A stretch of DNA of 49,575 nt from Balneolaceae bacterium (GTDB taxonomy: Bacteria; Bacteroidota; Rhodothermia; Balneolales; Balneolaceae), in contig REDT01000180.1 of NCBI GenBank assembly GCA_007693295.1, forward strand, positions 1 through 49,575, written 5' to 3'. Under the pieces are notes generated by a model. The model did not search any database, had not been told where the DNA came from, and saw nothing but the letters and a program-made list of their open reading frames with translations. The translations under genes were made by a program, and so were the position numbers. Every line of letters begins with the position of its first letter. Position 1 is the first letter of the stretch. Shown piece after piece: positions 1 to 8,272 of this stretch.

Positions 1-217
1 CGGACTCACCCCCTGTCCCCCTCTCTTCTGCAACTGATGCGCCCGCTAAACGCGGTCTCTCAGTCTTGAAAAGAGGGGGAACTTCGGAATCTGTTCATTG
101 CTCGAATTAAGATATATCTGTTGATCCCGGTAAGGAGTTCCCCCTCTTTACGTGTTTGCCAATCCGCGTCGAGCGGATTAGGCAAGCGCGAAGAGAGGGG
201 GACAGGGGGTGAGTCCG
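1..217. repeat. GC-rich inverted-repeat element, copy 1
   Basis: Positions 1-28 and 190-217 are perfect reverse complements (28 bp, beginning CGGACTCACC). Inside lie two further hairpin-like units, 1-85 and 134-217, each with a pyrimidine arm (TCCCCCTCT type) and a matching purine arm. No coding potential is convincing here. The same unit recurs at 4489-4594 and 4912-4997. It resembles a REP/MITE-type palindromic repeat; it may continue left of the window. Confidence 0.75.
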
Positions 218-399
218 TACTCCGCGCGCAGGCTGATATTTTTAATCCAATTCTAATTCACATCAAATCTTCATTTCTGAATAACCAAAAAGGGTACAGT
301 AAAAAAATGTGGATAACCCTGTTGAAAAGTTGTGGAAAAATAGTTGATTTTTCTATTGACAGCGATTTGAAAATTTTGCTAATTACATATGAGTACAGT
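186..399 (+). repeat. 214-bp perfect direct repeat, copy A
   Basis: This block is identical base for base to 4966-5179. A diverged but collinear tail (400-510 against 5180-5290) follows, ending in the same TGTACTCCGGTAC plus T-run. It contains TGTGGATAA at 308-316 and TGTGGAAAA at 331-339, both matching the DnaA-box consensus TTWTNCACA on the opposite strand. A TTGACA lies just upstream of an ATG at 390. Function unknown. Confidence 0.85.
308..339 (-). promoter_or_regulatory. Pair of DnaA-box-like 9-mers (copy A)
   Basis: TGTGGATAA (308-316) is the reverse complement of the canonical TTATCCACA box. TGTGGAAAA (331-339) is the complement of TTTTCCACA, which also fits TTWTNCACA. The two boxes are in the same orientation, 23 bp apart start to start. 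No dnaA gene is in the window. Binding is inferred only from the consensus match. Confidence 0.45.
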
Positions 400-990
400 T
401 GTTGAGAATGCTACGGCAAGATCGACGATGGGGCTGGAAATTCCGCAGCTCAGTTATATAATGAATCCCAAAAGATGATTTAAATAAATGTACTCCGGTA
501 CTTTTTTTATTTGAGCCAGCTGATTACCCTTTCAGACGCTTGGACGTTCCATGCCCTCTCTTCACGTTTAAAAGTTGATAAGCCATTCACTTCTGCTCTG
601 TGCAAGATTATCATCAGGCATCCGGTCTTGCAACCATAACATTTTTTTCGTCATTGTCTCTTCGAGAGGCAGTGAGAAAAAACCGGATCGTACACTTTTA
701 TTACCACGAAGTCACGATGACACGAAGGATCACAAAGTCATAAATATCTACATTATATACTTCGTGTATTGGTGACTGCCTGTCAGGAATAATTTACAGT
801 TTGAAGCGCTATTTCTCACAATCTCTCAAGGGGAGACACGCCATGGAAAAATTGCCAAATACTTCATGCCTACCCAAATGTTATATCTTCAGGCCGGGCT
901 AAAAAAACCATTTCTAAAATAAAAGTAGATCACTATTTTAGCAGCGACAAATCTATTGGAGCAATCGATACAAATCTCATCCGTACTCTC
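400..990. other. Non-coding stretch before the S9 peptidase
   Basis: Apart from the diverged tail of the direct repeat (400-510) and the MITE-like element (656-837), I see no supported gene here. Very short reading frames are present but show no conserved features. The 838-990 part presumably carries the promoter of the S9 peptidase, but no clear promoter or ribosome-binding site could be picked out. Confidence 0.5.
656..837. repeat. MITE-like element with ~24-bp terminal inverted repeats, copy 1
   Basis: The left arm (656-679, core CTTCGAGAGGCAGTGAGAAA) pairs imperfectly with the right arm (812-837, core TTTCTCACAATCTCTCAAGG). Between the arms is a nested inverted motif of the ACCACGAAGTCACGA / CTTCGTGT kind. 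A related element with the same arm and core motifs lies at 10457-10667. There is no reading frame for a transposase, so it would be non-autonomous. Confidence 0.6.
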
Positions 991-3606
991 ATGAATTATT
1001 CCGCCCGAACTCTTCTGTTATCCCTGTTCATACTTCTGCTGGTTTCATTCTCCTTCACATTCACAGTGCAGGCACAGGATAATGAAAATGGCGAAATAAC
1101 CATCGAAAGCTGGCTGTTGCTTGGCCCGGCAGAGACTCAGCTTCCGCTCTGGCACGACACGCCCAACGTTCGAAATCAAACCTATTCGTTGAGCAACCTT
1201 CTGGATCATGAGCCGGCTGATCAGTCGAAATGGACTCCGGCCGCAGGAGAGAGGGTCCGGTGGTCGGGCGCTAAAACCCTGCAGTGGAGGGCGCAATCAG
1301 GCGAGGAGGCCCCGCTGCTGACCGGTTCACCCGGTGATGCTGCTCCGATGTTTGGATGGGCGGCTTTCTATCTGGAGAATGATCGCTTCACAAAGGCAAC
1401 GGTTACCATTCACAGCCATCATCCGTTTGTGCTCTATGTGAACGGAGAGCAGAAGGGAACGAAGAGCAGCAGTGAAGAGGCAGATTCGGATGCCGGCAGC
1501 CACTCTGCCGAAGTACGGATGCTTCAGGGCAAGCACAGCGTACTGGTGCGGTCGCTCTACAATCCCGAAAACGATGCTCCGTGGAATGTTAAAGCTTCCG
1601 TGAAGTCAGACAACGGGGCGACTATTAAGCCTTCGATCACGCCTCAGCGATTTCTTGATCTCGAAACGATCTCCAATCAGCCGCAACTGGGCAGCCTGGC
1701 CATCTCAGTCGACGGAAGTCTTGCCGCGATGCGGATCAACATGCCCGCACCGCCCGATGGACAGGGCGACTCCTGGCTGGAGATCCGGGAAACCTCCAAC
1801 GGAAACCTCAATCGTGAGTTCAGGGGTGGCAAGGATTTCGGGAGCCTCACATGGGCACCTGAGGGCAAAAAATTTACCTATACGGAATCGGAAGGCGGAA
1901 AAACCTCACTCTGGCTGGCCGATCTTGAAAGCGGATCCCAGCAAAGGCTGCTCCGTGATGTGGAACATTTTGCAGGCTACCGGTGGTCACCCGACGGAAG
2001 CTTTATTCTCTACTCCGTGAGTGAGAGGCCGGAAGCAAACACCACCGGGGTTCGCCTGATTGATGATCTGGAGGAGCGACGGCCCTTGCACTTTAACAGG
2101 AGTTTTATTTACAAGCTGAATGTGCCGGAGGGAACCACCCGCAGGCTTACTGCCGGGCTGCTGACCACATCTCTGCATGATATCAGCCCGGATGGCAAAA
2201 AGGCCCTGATCTCGCGTTCACGCACCGATTATTCGCAGAGGCCCTATTCCGTCACCGAATACAGGGTTCTTACCATCGAAACGCTGGAAACCGATTCGCT
2301 CTTTACCGTGCCGTTTGGCGGCAGCGGAAGTTTCTCACCCGACGGAAGGTCGCTGCTGTTCACGGGCGGCCCGTCGATGTTTGGCGATCTCGGCACAAAC
2401 GTACCGGAAGGAATGGTGGCCAACGACTATGACACGCAGGCTTATCTGTACGACATTTCAAGCCGGAATGTGAAGCCGGTGACCCTGGAGTTTGATCCGG
2501 CGATCAACCAGGCGATCTGGGGCGCTGATTCAAATACGATCTATTTCACGACCACCGACCGGTCGTACCGCAACCTCTACAGATATGATGTTCGCCGTGA
2601 CCGGTTCACAAAAATCGAGACGGTTCCCGATGTGATCAATCAGGTGGATATTGCCCGGAACGGACGCACCGCAATCTACAGCGGAACCGGGATATCGCAG
2701 CCGGTTGCTGCATGGACACTCGATTTGCGGCGCGACCGGTCATTACAGTTGCGAAATCCGGGAGATGAATTTTTCAGTCAGGTACGGTTTGGCCGCGACA
2801 AGGTGTGGTCGTTCACCACGGAAGAGGGAAGGGAGATTGAAGGGTATGTGTACTACCCGCCGGATTTTGATCCCGATAAGAAGTACCCGGTCATTTCCTA
2901 CTACTATGGCGGAACCGTTCCCGTCAGCCGTGATTTTGGCGGACGCTATCCGAAGGAGCTCTATGCTGCAAAAGGATATATTGTGTATGTGATGCAGCCC
3001 AGCGGTGCAACCGGCTTCGGGCAGGAATTCTCGGCGCTTCACGTGAACGACTGGGGCATTATCGTGGCGGATGAAATCATCGAGGGTGTCGGCAAATTTC
3101 TGGATGAACATCCATATGCCGACCGTGAACATGTTGGAGCCATTGGTGCCTCTTATGGCGGTTTCATGACCATGCTTCTGCTGACAAGGACGGACATTTT
3201 CGCAGCGGGTGTGAGCCATGCAGGTATCAGCAATATTGCCAGCTACTGGGGCGAAGGTTTCTGGGGATTCCAGTACAGCGCCATCGCCACGGCGAACTCC
3301 TTTCCCTGGAACCGGGAAGATATCTATATAGGCCAGAGTCCGCTCTACTCTGCCGACCGGGTGACAACTCCGCTGCTTTTCGTGACGGGCATGAGCGACA
3401 CAAATGTACCGCCCGGCGAAAGCCTGCAGATGTACACCGCCCTGAAGCTCCTCGAACGGGAAACCGCTTTTGTTGCTGTGGATGATCAGGACCATCACAT
3501 TGTGGATTATGCCAAGTACAAACTCTGGAAAGAGAGCATTCTGGCTTGGTTCGACAAGTACCTGAAAGTTGAGCCGGAGTGGTGGGAGGAGAAGTACGGG
3601 CAGTAG
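991..3606 (+). CDS. Secreted S9 family prolyl oligopeptidase (DPP IV/acylaminoacyl-peptidase type)
   Basis: The 871-aa protein opens with a signal peptide (hydrophobic residues about 7-27, likely cleavage after VQA). A long middle region has repeated SPDG-type blades (for example around 399 and 452) typical of the S9 beta-propeller that screens substrates. The C-terminal alpha/beta-hydrolase domain holds the catalytic triad: Ser721 in GASYGG, Asp803 in GMSDTN, and His835 in DQDHHI. It should cleave small peptides in the periplasm or outside the cell. About 220 residues before the propeller are not explained by the standard family layout. The ATG at 991 is the only start that keeps the signal peptide; no clear ribosome-binding site precedes it. 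The gene stands alone between repeats. Confidence 0.93.
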   Translation: MNYSARTLLLSLFILLLVSFSFTFTVQAQDNENGEITIESWLLLGPAETQLPLWHDTPNVRNQTYSLSNLLDHEPADQSKWTPAAGERVRWSGAKTLQWRAQSGEEAPLLTGSPGDAAPMFGWAAFYLENDRFTKATVTIHSHHPFVLYVNGEQKGTKSSSEEADSDAGSHSAEVRMLQGKHSVLVRSLYNPENDAPWNVKASVKSDNGATIKPSITPQRFLDLETISNQPQLGSLAISVDGSLAAMRINMPAPPDGQGDSWLEIRETSNGNLNREFRGGKDFGSLTWAPEGKKFTYTESEGGKTSLWLADLESGSQQRLLRDVEHFAGYRWSPDGSFILYSVSERPEANTTGVRLIDDLEERRPLHFNRSFIYKLNVPEGTTRRLTAGLLTTSLHDISPDGKKALISRSRTDYSQRPYSVTEYRVLTIETLETDSLFTVPFGGSGSFSPDGRSLLFTGGPSMFGDLGTNVPEGMVANDYDTQAYLYDISSRNVKPVTLEFDPAINQAIWGADSNTIYFTTTDRSYRNLYRYDVRRDRFTKIETVPDVINQVDIARNGRTAIYSGTGISQPVAAWTLDLRRDRSLQLRNPGDEFFSQVRFGRDKVWSFTTEEGREIEGYVYYPPDFDPDKKYPVISYYYGGTVPVSRDFGGRYPKELYAAKGYIVYVMQPSGATGFGQEFSALHVNDWGIIVADEIIEGVGKFLDEHPYADREHVGAIGASYGGFMTMLLLTRTDIFAAGVSHAGISNIASYWGEGFWGFQYSAIATANSFPWNREDIYIGQSPLYSADRVTTPLLFVTGMSDTNVPPGESLQMYTALKLLERETAFVAVDDQDHHIVDYAKYKLWKESILAWFDKYLKVEPEWWEEKYGQ

Positions 3607-3796
3607 GTTCACCGCGGAGCAGCAAAGGGCGCAGGGTGTGATGAATTGAGATAAGTCCTTGGTGTGTACTTGTGCCGTACTTTGTGTTTTGTGGTTCACC
3701 CGGCTTCAACGGTATCACCCGTTTTCAGAAACACCATCTCCGGTTTTTAGTATGCTACATCAGTCTCCATCCAAAAACCTGATCAAACAGAAACCA

Positions 3797-4466
3797 ATGA
3801 GTAAAGCCCTGATATTCGCCCTCGCAGCCATCATCGCACTTATTCTCATCGCGTTTATGGACTGACCCTGAGCATCAACTCCATCGTGAAATCCGGAATA
3901 GAACAGACCGGCTCAGAAGTGACCGGCACGCCCGTTACGGCAGACCGCGTCTCCATTTCCCCGTTCTCCGGAAAAGGGGAGATCAGCGGCTTCAGGGTCG
4001 CCAATCCCGGGGATTACTCCAACGACTATGCCTTTGATGTAGATGATTTCCAGATCGAGCTGGATATTTTTTCACTCTTCAGTGATGAGATTGTGATTCG
4101 TGAAATTGTTATTTCCGCTCCTTCGATCTGGGTAGAACAGAAGCTGCCTGAAAACAATATTCGAACCATAATGCGGCACATTCAGAATATGATGCCGGGC
4201 GAAGCATCCGATAAAGCGATGGTGATTGAGCGGTTCCGGCTTACGGGGGTTCGGTGGACCTTTACACCGAAGTGGGCGGTGAACGGTCTGCCAGGATTGA
4301 TTTTTCGGATATCGAACTTACGGACCTGGGACGCGGCGGCGGAAGGGCTGCAGTTGAAGAGGTGATCCGTGAGATCGCCGAAAGAGTTGCCGAAGAGGCC
4401 CTTCAGGGCGCAGCCCGAAGCGGCGGTGAGCAAATCCGTGGTACTATCCGGGATCTGTTTGACTGA
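3797..4466 (+). pseudogene. Frameshifted AsmA-like membrane protein (paralogue of 5733-6404)
   Basis: Translation in three successive frames gives a protein collinear with the intact 223-aa paralogue. It begins MSKALIFALAAIIALILIAF from 3797, and the frame is lost near 3860 (stop at 3863-3865). It continues as IVKSGIEQTGSEVTGT from about 3880 and loses frame again near 4247. It then ends with DLYTEVGGERSAR to LFD* at 4466. Two frame changes in a short gene, with the rest well conserved, suggest recent inactivation or, less likely, assembly errors. A GTG at 3886 could start the middle fragment, but it would lack the membrane anchor. Confidence 0.8.
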
Positions 4467-4488
4467 TCAACATCTATTCTTAGTGTTT

Positions 4489-4594
4489 GGACTCACCCCT
4501 CCCATAGGGATCCCTCACGGGGCTGTCCCCCTCTCTTCGCGCCTACCTAATCCGCTCGCCGCTTATTGGCAAACACGTAAAGAGGGGGAACTCC
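4489..4594. repeat. GC-rich hairpin repeat, copy 2 (left partner)
   Basis: The unit starts GGACTCACCCC and ends AGAGGGGGAACTCC, in the same orientation as 1-85. About 22 bp (TAGGGATCCCT motif at about 4505-4516) interrupts the outer arm compared with copy 1. The inner arms (TCCCCCTCTCTTCGCGC against CACGTAAAGAGGGGGAA) pair as a hairpin. Together with 4912-4997 it forms a larger inverted repeat. Confidence 0.65.
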
Positions 4595-4911
4595 ATAGCT
4601 GCTTTTTAGCTCAACCCATAACTGTCCAAAATATTTTTGGAATTAGATAGATGTGGACTCTTGCAGGCCTTCAGCATGGCAAAGTGGCTTCGCCAATATT
4701 TGAGGCGGTGTCCCAAGCTACGTTATTACAAGCTGCTCCATAATAGGGATCATTTCGTGAAAGGGCTGCGAGAGTCCCGACTCGTTCAAGCAAGGGAATG
4801 TACATTTGGCACCGTACGAAATCTGACCATACATTCGAAAAAGCTTAGATTTTTTGCAACTTGAGAAACTGTTCATAGCTCGAATTAAGATACATCTAAG
4901 GATCCAGGTAA
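4595..4911. other. Non-coding stretch between hairpin repeats
   Basis: No reading frame here looks like a real protein. The 75-codon frame at 4637-4864 has no recognisable features and lies inside repeats. From 4867 the sequence is a diverged version of 91-133 (CTGTTCATAGCTCGAATTAAG against CTGTTCATTGCTCGAATTAAG), so the direct repeat begins before its perfect core. Confidence 0.5.
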
Positions 4912-4997
4912 GGAGTTCCCCCTCTTTACGTGTTGTTTCATTCGCCGGTCAGGCGAATCGAAACGGCGCGAAGAGAGGGGGACAGGGGGTGAGTCCG
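4912..4997. repeat. GC-rich hairpin repeat, copy 2 (right partner)
   Basis: The sequence starts GGAGTTCCCCCTCTTTACGT and ends GACAGGGGGTGAGTCCG. It is self-complementary around 4945, where ATTCGCC and GGCGAAT are arms separated by a few bases. It overlaps the start of the second copy of the 214-bp direct repeat. The equivalent unit in copy 1 is 134-217; the loop sequence differs, but the arms compensate each other. Confidence 0.65.
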
Positions 4998-5179
4998 TAC
5001 TCCGCGCGCAGGCTGATATTTTTAATCCAATTCTAATTCACATCAAATCTTCATTTCTGAATAACCAAAAAGGGTACAGTAAAAAAATGTGGATAACCCT
5101 GTTGAAAAGTTGTGGAAAAATAGTTGATTTTTCTATTGACAGCGATTTGAAAATTTTGCTAATTACATATGAGTACAGT
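4966..5179 (+). repeat. 214-bp perfect direct repeat, copy B
   Basis: Identical to 186-399 at a constant offset of 4780 bp. The alignment continues without gaps, but with substitutions, to 5290. The DnaA-box-like 9-mers fall at 5088-5096 and 5111-5119. An ATG at 5170 opens a frame reading MSTVVMNATAELTTELEIPQ; the matching frame in copy A (from 390) reads MSTVVENATARSTMGLEIPQ. Both stop within 30 codons. Confidence 0.85.
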
Positions 5180-5405
5180 GGTCATGAACGCTACGGCAGA
5201 ATTGACGACAGAGCTGGAAATTCCGCAGCTCAATTGTTTGATGATACCCTAAAGTTGATTTAAATAAATGTACTCCGGTACTTTTTTTATGCCTTTCACT
5301 TTCCTCTCTTCGCATTTGATTCACATCAAAACCTCTTTCCCGGATTATTCTTACTAGCGTCTTGTCAATTGTAAATTGTCGGTGACATGTAGAGCTATAG
5401 ATTCT

Positions 5406-5492
5406 GAGGCTGTCCAAAAAGATGCATTTGATTTATGGATGCCTTAATAATTTAAGTTTAGCTGTAGACAAATGTACTTTTTGGACAGCCTC
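5406..5492. mobile_element. Small MITE with GGCTGTCCAAAAAG-type terminal inverted repeats
   Basis: The left arm 5406-5430 (GAGGCTGTCCAAAAAGATGC...) and right arm 5469-5492 (...TACTTTTTGGACAGCCTC) are reverse complements over about 24 bp with a single gap and one or two mismatches. The whole is 87 bp with an AT-rich middle and no frame. The arm sequence is of the kind seen at the ends of DDE-transposase insertion sequences, so this is probably a non-autonomous derivative. No full-length parent is in the window. Confidence 0.65.
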
Positions 5493-5732
5493 CCGGGGGT
5501 GGTTGGAACGGAATTTTCCTGGTAAAATATTGTGAAAAATAAGCATGATCTATTTGAACCACTCCTTGCCGTAGGGATCACTTTGTGGGCAAGCAGGGCA
5601 CTTTAGATATCACCTATTATTCTATTGTTGACATGACAGTAGATATCACCAGGATTGAACCGGAACATCTTTAACCAGAGCTTTGTATACTGTTCAGACG
5701 GTTTTCAATCAAATAAATAAACAAGAAAGGAT
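5493..5732. other. Upstream region of the AsmA-like gene
   Basis: No gene is seen. The 11-mer TAGATATCACC occurs twice as a direct repeat, at about 5612 and 5641, with TTGACA between the copies. AGAAAGG at 5724-5730 is a good ribosome-binding site for the ATG at 5733. The repeated 11-mer could be an operator, but that is only a guess. Confidence 0.35.
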
Positions 5733-6404
5733 ATGAGTAAAGCGATCAAGTATGGTGTAGGTGGATTTTTTGCATTAGCCGTTATCATTGTTTTGGTACT
5801 GCTTTTCAGCATAAATTCAATTGTGAAATCGGGAATTGAGGAGATTGGTACAGAGATGACGGGCACTGCTGTAACCGTAGACCGCGTGCTTATTTCACCT
5901 TTTTCCGGAAAGGGGCAAATCAGCGGGTTCAGGGTGGCTAATCCGGACGATTACAGCAGGGAGTACGCCATAGAAGTGGAAGACTTCTCCATCGAACTAG
6001 ATGTTTTTACACTCTTTTCAAATGAGATAGTGGTCCGTGAGGTCATCATTAACTCTCCTTCAATATTTGTGGAGCAGAAACTTCCCGGTAACAATATTAA
6101 CTCCATTCTCAGCCATTTGCGGAATATAGACGCCGGACAAACCACCGACGCCGAATTGATTATTGAACACTTTGTAATGACCAATGGCGTGACTGATCTC
6201 TACACAGAAATCGGGGGTGAGAGATCGGCAAGAGTTGAGATTTCAACCGTGGAGCTGCACGACCTCGGAAGAGGCGGAGGTCGAAGTGCCGTTGAAGATG
6301 TAATTAAAGAGATTGCAGGAAAGGTGGGTGAAGAGGCCCTTAAAGCAGCTGCAGAAAGCGGAGGAGAGCAGATCCGCGATGCCATCCGGGATCTGTTTAA
6401 CTGA
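5733..6404 (+). CDS. AsmA-like (DUF748-like) membrane-anchored protein
   Basis: The 223-aa protein has one N-terminal membrane helix (about residues 9-29). After it come residues such as TVDRVLISPFSGKGQISGF and VEDFSIELDVFTLF, which match the beginning of AsmA/DUF748-type envelope proteins linked to lipid transport or envelope upkeep. It is much shorter than full AsmA proteins and ends in a glycine-rich and alpha-helical tail (GRGGGRSAVEDV, then GGEQIRDAIRDLF). Family assignment is from motif memory, so function is uncertain. ATG 5733 has the ribosome-binding site AGAAAGG. It is the intact paralogue of the pseudogene at 3797-4466. Confidence 0.7.
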   Translation: MSKAIKYGVGGFFALAVIIVLVLLFSINSIVKSGIEEIGTEMTGTAVTVDRVLISPFSGKGQISGFRVANPDDYSREYAIEVEDFSIELDVFTLFSNEIVVREVIINSPSIFVEQKLPGNNINSILSHLRNIDAGQTTDAELIIEHFVMTNGVTDLYTEIGGERSARVEISTVELHDLGRGGGRSAVEDVIKEIAGKVGEEALKAAAESGGEQIRDAIRDLFN

Positions 6405-6518
6405 TATAGGTCTAATCTTTTACCATGCTTTTATACGGTTTAATCTATTATATTCAATGGGAAGCCTTTTTTTAGAGGTTACCATATTAAATCAAATTAT
6501 CACCAAAAGCCTTTACGT

Positions 6519-8207
6519 ATGTTTCCTTACGGTTATTTTCGTTACGTCTTCTCCTTTACCTGCATAATTATGTTCGGTCTGTTTTTCTCTGCAGGCATGG
6601 TAACCGCTCAGCCGGCAAACTCTGAAAGAGTTTCTGAACTGGACGCCATCTTTAGCAGTTGGGATTCATCCGACACGCCCGGTTGTGCAGTAGGGGTCTC
6701 AAAAGATGGAAGGCATGTTTTGAATCGGGCGTGGGGGATGGCCGACCTGGAACATATGGTACCCAATACACCATCCACCATTTTTGAAGCGGGATCTGTA
6801 TCCAAGCAGTTTGTTTCGGCTTCGGTGATTCTTTTGGCACTTGAAGGTGAACTGTCACTTGAGGATGATATCAGAGATTATGTTCCGGAGATGCCCGATT
6901 ATGGAGATGTGATCACACTGCGCCATCTTATGAATCATACAAGCGGATTGCGGGACTGGGGCAGCGTGACGTCTGTTTCAGGATGGGGGAGAGGTAACCG
7001 TACCCACAATCACGATCATGTGATCGACATTTTGAGTCGCCAAACCCAATTGAACTTCCCGCCCGGCGAACGGTACTCTTACAGCAACTCAGGCTACAAT
7101 CTCTTGGCCATTGTTGTAGAAAGGGTATCCGGTATGCCGTTTGCGGATTACTCCACCCAAAAAATATTTGAGCCTCTTGGAATGACTTCCACACAGTGGC
7201 GTGATGACTATACACGGATTGTGAAAGGGAGAAGTTCAGCTTACAGCGGAAACGCTGGCGGAAACACATTTACGATTAACCGGCCCATCGAAAATGTGCA
7301 TGGTAATGGCGGGCTTCTTACTACTGTAGATGATTTGCTAACATGGAATTATGCACTATCTACAAGTTATTTTAGTGACGAATTTAACCGGGAGCTTCAT
7401 CAGCAGGGAGTACTCAACGGAGGGCGTACAATATCCTATGCGTCAGGGGTTATGATAGACAGTGATCACGGCCAGCCTCAGGTTGTACACACAGGGGCCA
7501 CCAGCGGATACAGGGCGTACCTGAGTTACTACCCCGATCAAAAGCTATCTGTGGCACTGCTCTGTAACGTGACGGGAGCAAATCCCGGTGGACTGGGAAG
7601 CGCAGTCTCAAAAATATTTCTTGGCGAGGATGTCCTTGAATCTGAAGCAGAACAGCAGGAGAGGGTGTCTCTGAGTGAAGAGGAACTCCGCCCAAAAAAC
7701 GGCATCTGGATTGATCCCCGCAACTACCGTCACGTGAAGATTTCATTGGAAAACGGAGACCTTAAAATTGATGGCGGGCCGGCTCTGAATCCCGTTTCTT
7801 CGACAGATTTTCAACTGGGGAATTCGAGTACGACGTATCGTTTTATAAATAGTGAAGAGTCAGAACGTCCATTCATCCATGTTATCAGAGAGGGATACCC
7901 GGAGGAGATTCTTACACCGGTAAATTCTTCGAACCCTGATAACAGCAATCTTTCAATCTATACCGGGACGTTTCAAAGCCCGGATGCCGAAACAGAGCTC
8001 AAAATTGAACTGGAGGGCGACAAACTGGTTGTAAATCGCCGGCCAAACAGTTCATTTGAACTTATGCCCGTTTATGAGGACGCTTTTCTCGCACGGGGTT
8101 TTGAGCTGATCCGCTTTATTCGCAGCAACAACGGACAGATCGCCCAATTTACCTACAGCGGAGGCAGGGTATACGACTTGAGGTTTAACAGAGTGGCTGA
8201 AGAGTAA
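6519..8207 (+). CDS. Secreted serine hydrolase, class C beta-lactamase/PBP-like
   Basis: The 562-aa protein has an N-terminal signal peptide (hydrophobic residues about 9-29, ending VTAQ). It carries the three hallmark motifs of the beta-lactamase/D-peptidase superfamily: Ser93-x-x-Lys96 (SVSK), Tyr188-Ser-Asn190 and His324-Thr-Gly326. HTG in place of KTG is common in class C-like esterases and D-aminopeptidases. Residues from about 380 on form an extra beta-rich C-terminal domain often found in this group. The substrate cannot be told: D-amino peptides, esters or beta-lactams are all possible. The gene is alone on its strand and convergent with fbp. Confidence 0.88.
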   Translation: MFPYGYFRYVFSFTCIIMFGLFFSAGMVTAQPANSERVSELDAIFSSWDSSDTPGCAVGVSKDGRHVLNRAWGMADLEHMVPNTPSTIFEAGSVSKQFVSASVILLALEGELSLEDDIRDYVPEMPDYGDVITLRHLMNHTSGLRDWGSVTSVSGWGRGNRTHNHDHVIDILSRQTQLNFPPGERYSYSNSGYNLLAIVVERVSGMPFADYSTQKIFEPLGMTSTQWRDDYTRIVKGRSSAYSGNAGGNTFTINRPIENVHGNGGLLTTVDDLLTWNYALSTSYFSDEFNRELHQQGVLNGGRTISYASGVMIDSDHGQPQVVHTGATSGYRAYLSYYPDQKLSVALLCNVTGANPGGLGSAVSKIFLGEDVLESEAEQQERVSLSEEELRPKNGIWIDPRNYRHVKISLENGDLKIDGGPALNPVSSTDFQLGNSSTTYRFINSEESERPFIHVIREGYPEEILTPVNSSNPDNSNLSIYTGTFQSPDAETELKIELEGDKLVVNRRPNSSFELMPVYEDAFLARGFELIRFIRSNNGQIAQFTYSGGRVYDLRFNRVAEE

Positions 8208-8232
8208 CCCGGGCAGCGTTCTGAGCTGATCC

Positions 8233-8256
8233 TGATTTTCTTGTGACTGAAAATCA
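8233..8256. terminator. Inverted repeat between convergent genes
   Basis: TGATTTTC (8233-8240) and GAAAATCA (8249-8256) form a perfect 8-bp stem with an 8-base loop. It sits between the stops of the beta-lactamase-like gene and fbp. There is no strong T-run, so termination is plausible but weakly supported. Confidence 0.35.
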
Positions 8257-8272
8257 ATGAGCTATACAGCAA

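Noticed and set aside
1-511. Chromosomal origin of replication at the DnaA-box pair
   Set aside because: Only two boxes per copy, no dnaA, rpmH or gidA nearby, and two copies 4.8 kb apart; kept as a DnaA-related repeat rather than oriC.
2743-3699. Long 318-codon minus-strand frame
   Set aside because: It lies opposite the S9 peptidase gene, whose catalytic motifs are clear; the reverse frame has no recognisable motifs and is a codon-bias shadow.
4637-4864. 75-codon frame between the hairpin repeats
   Set aside because: It lies in repeat-derived sequence, has no hydrophobic or domain pattern, and no sign of a start signal.
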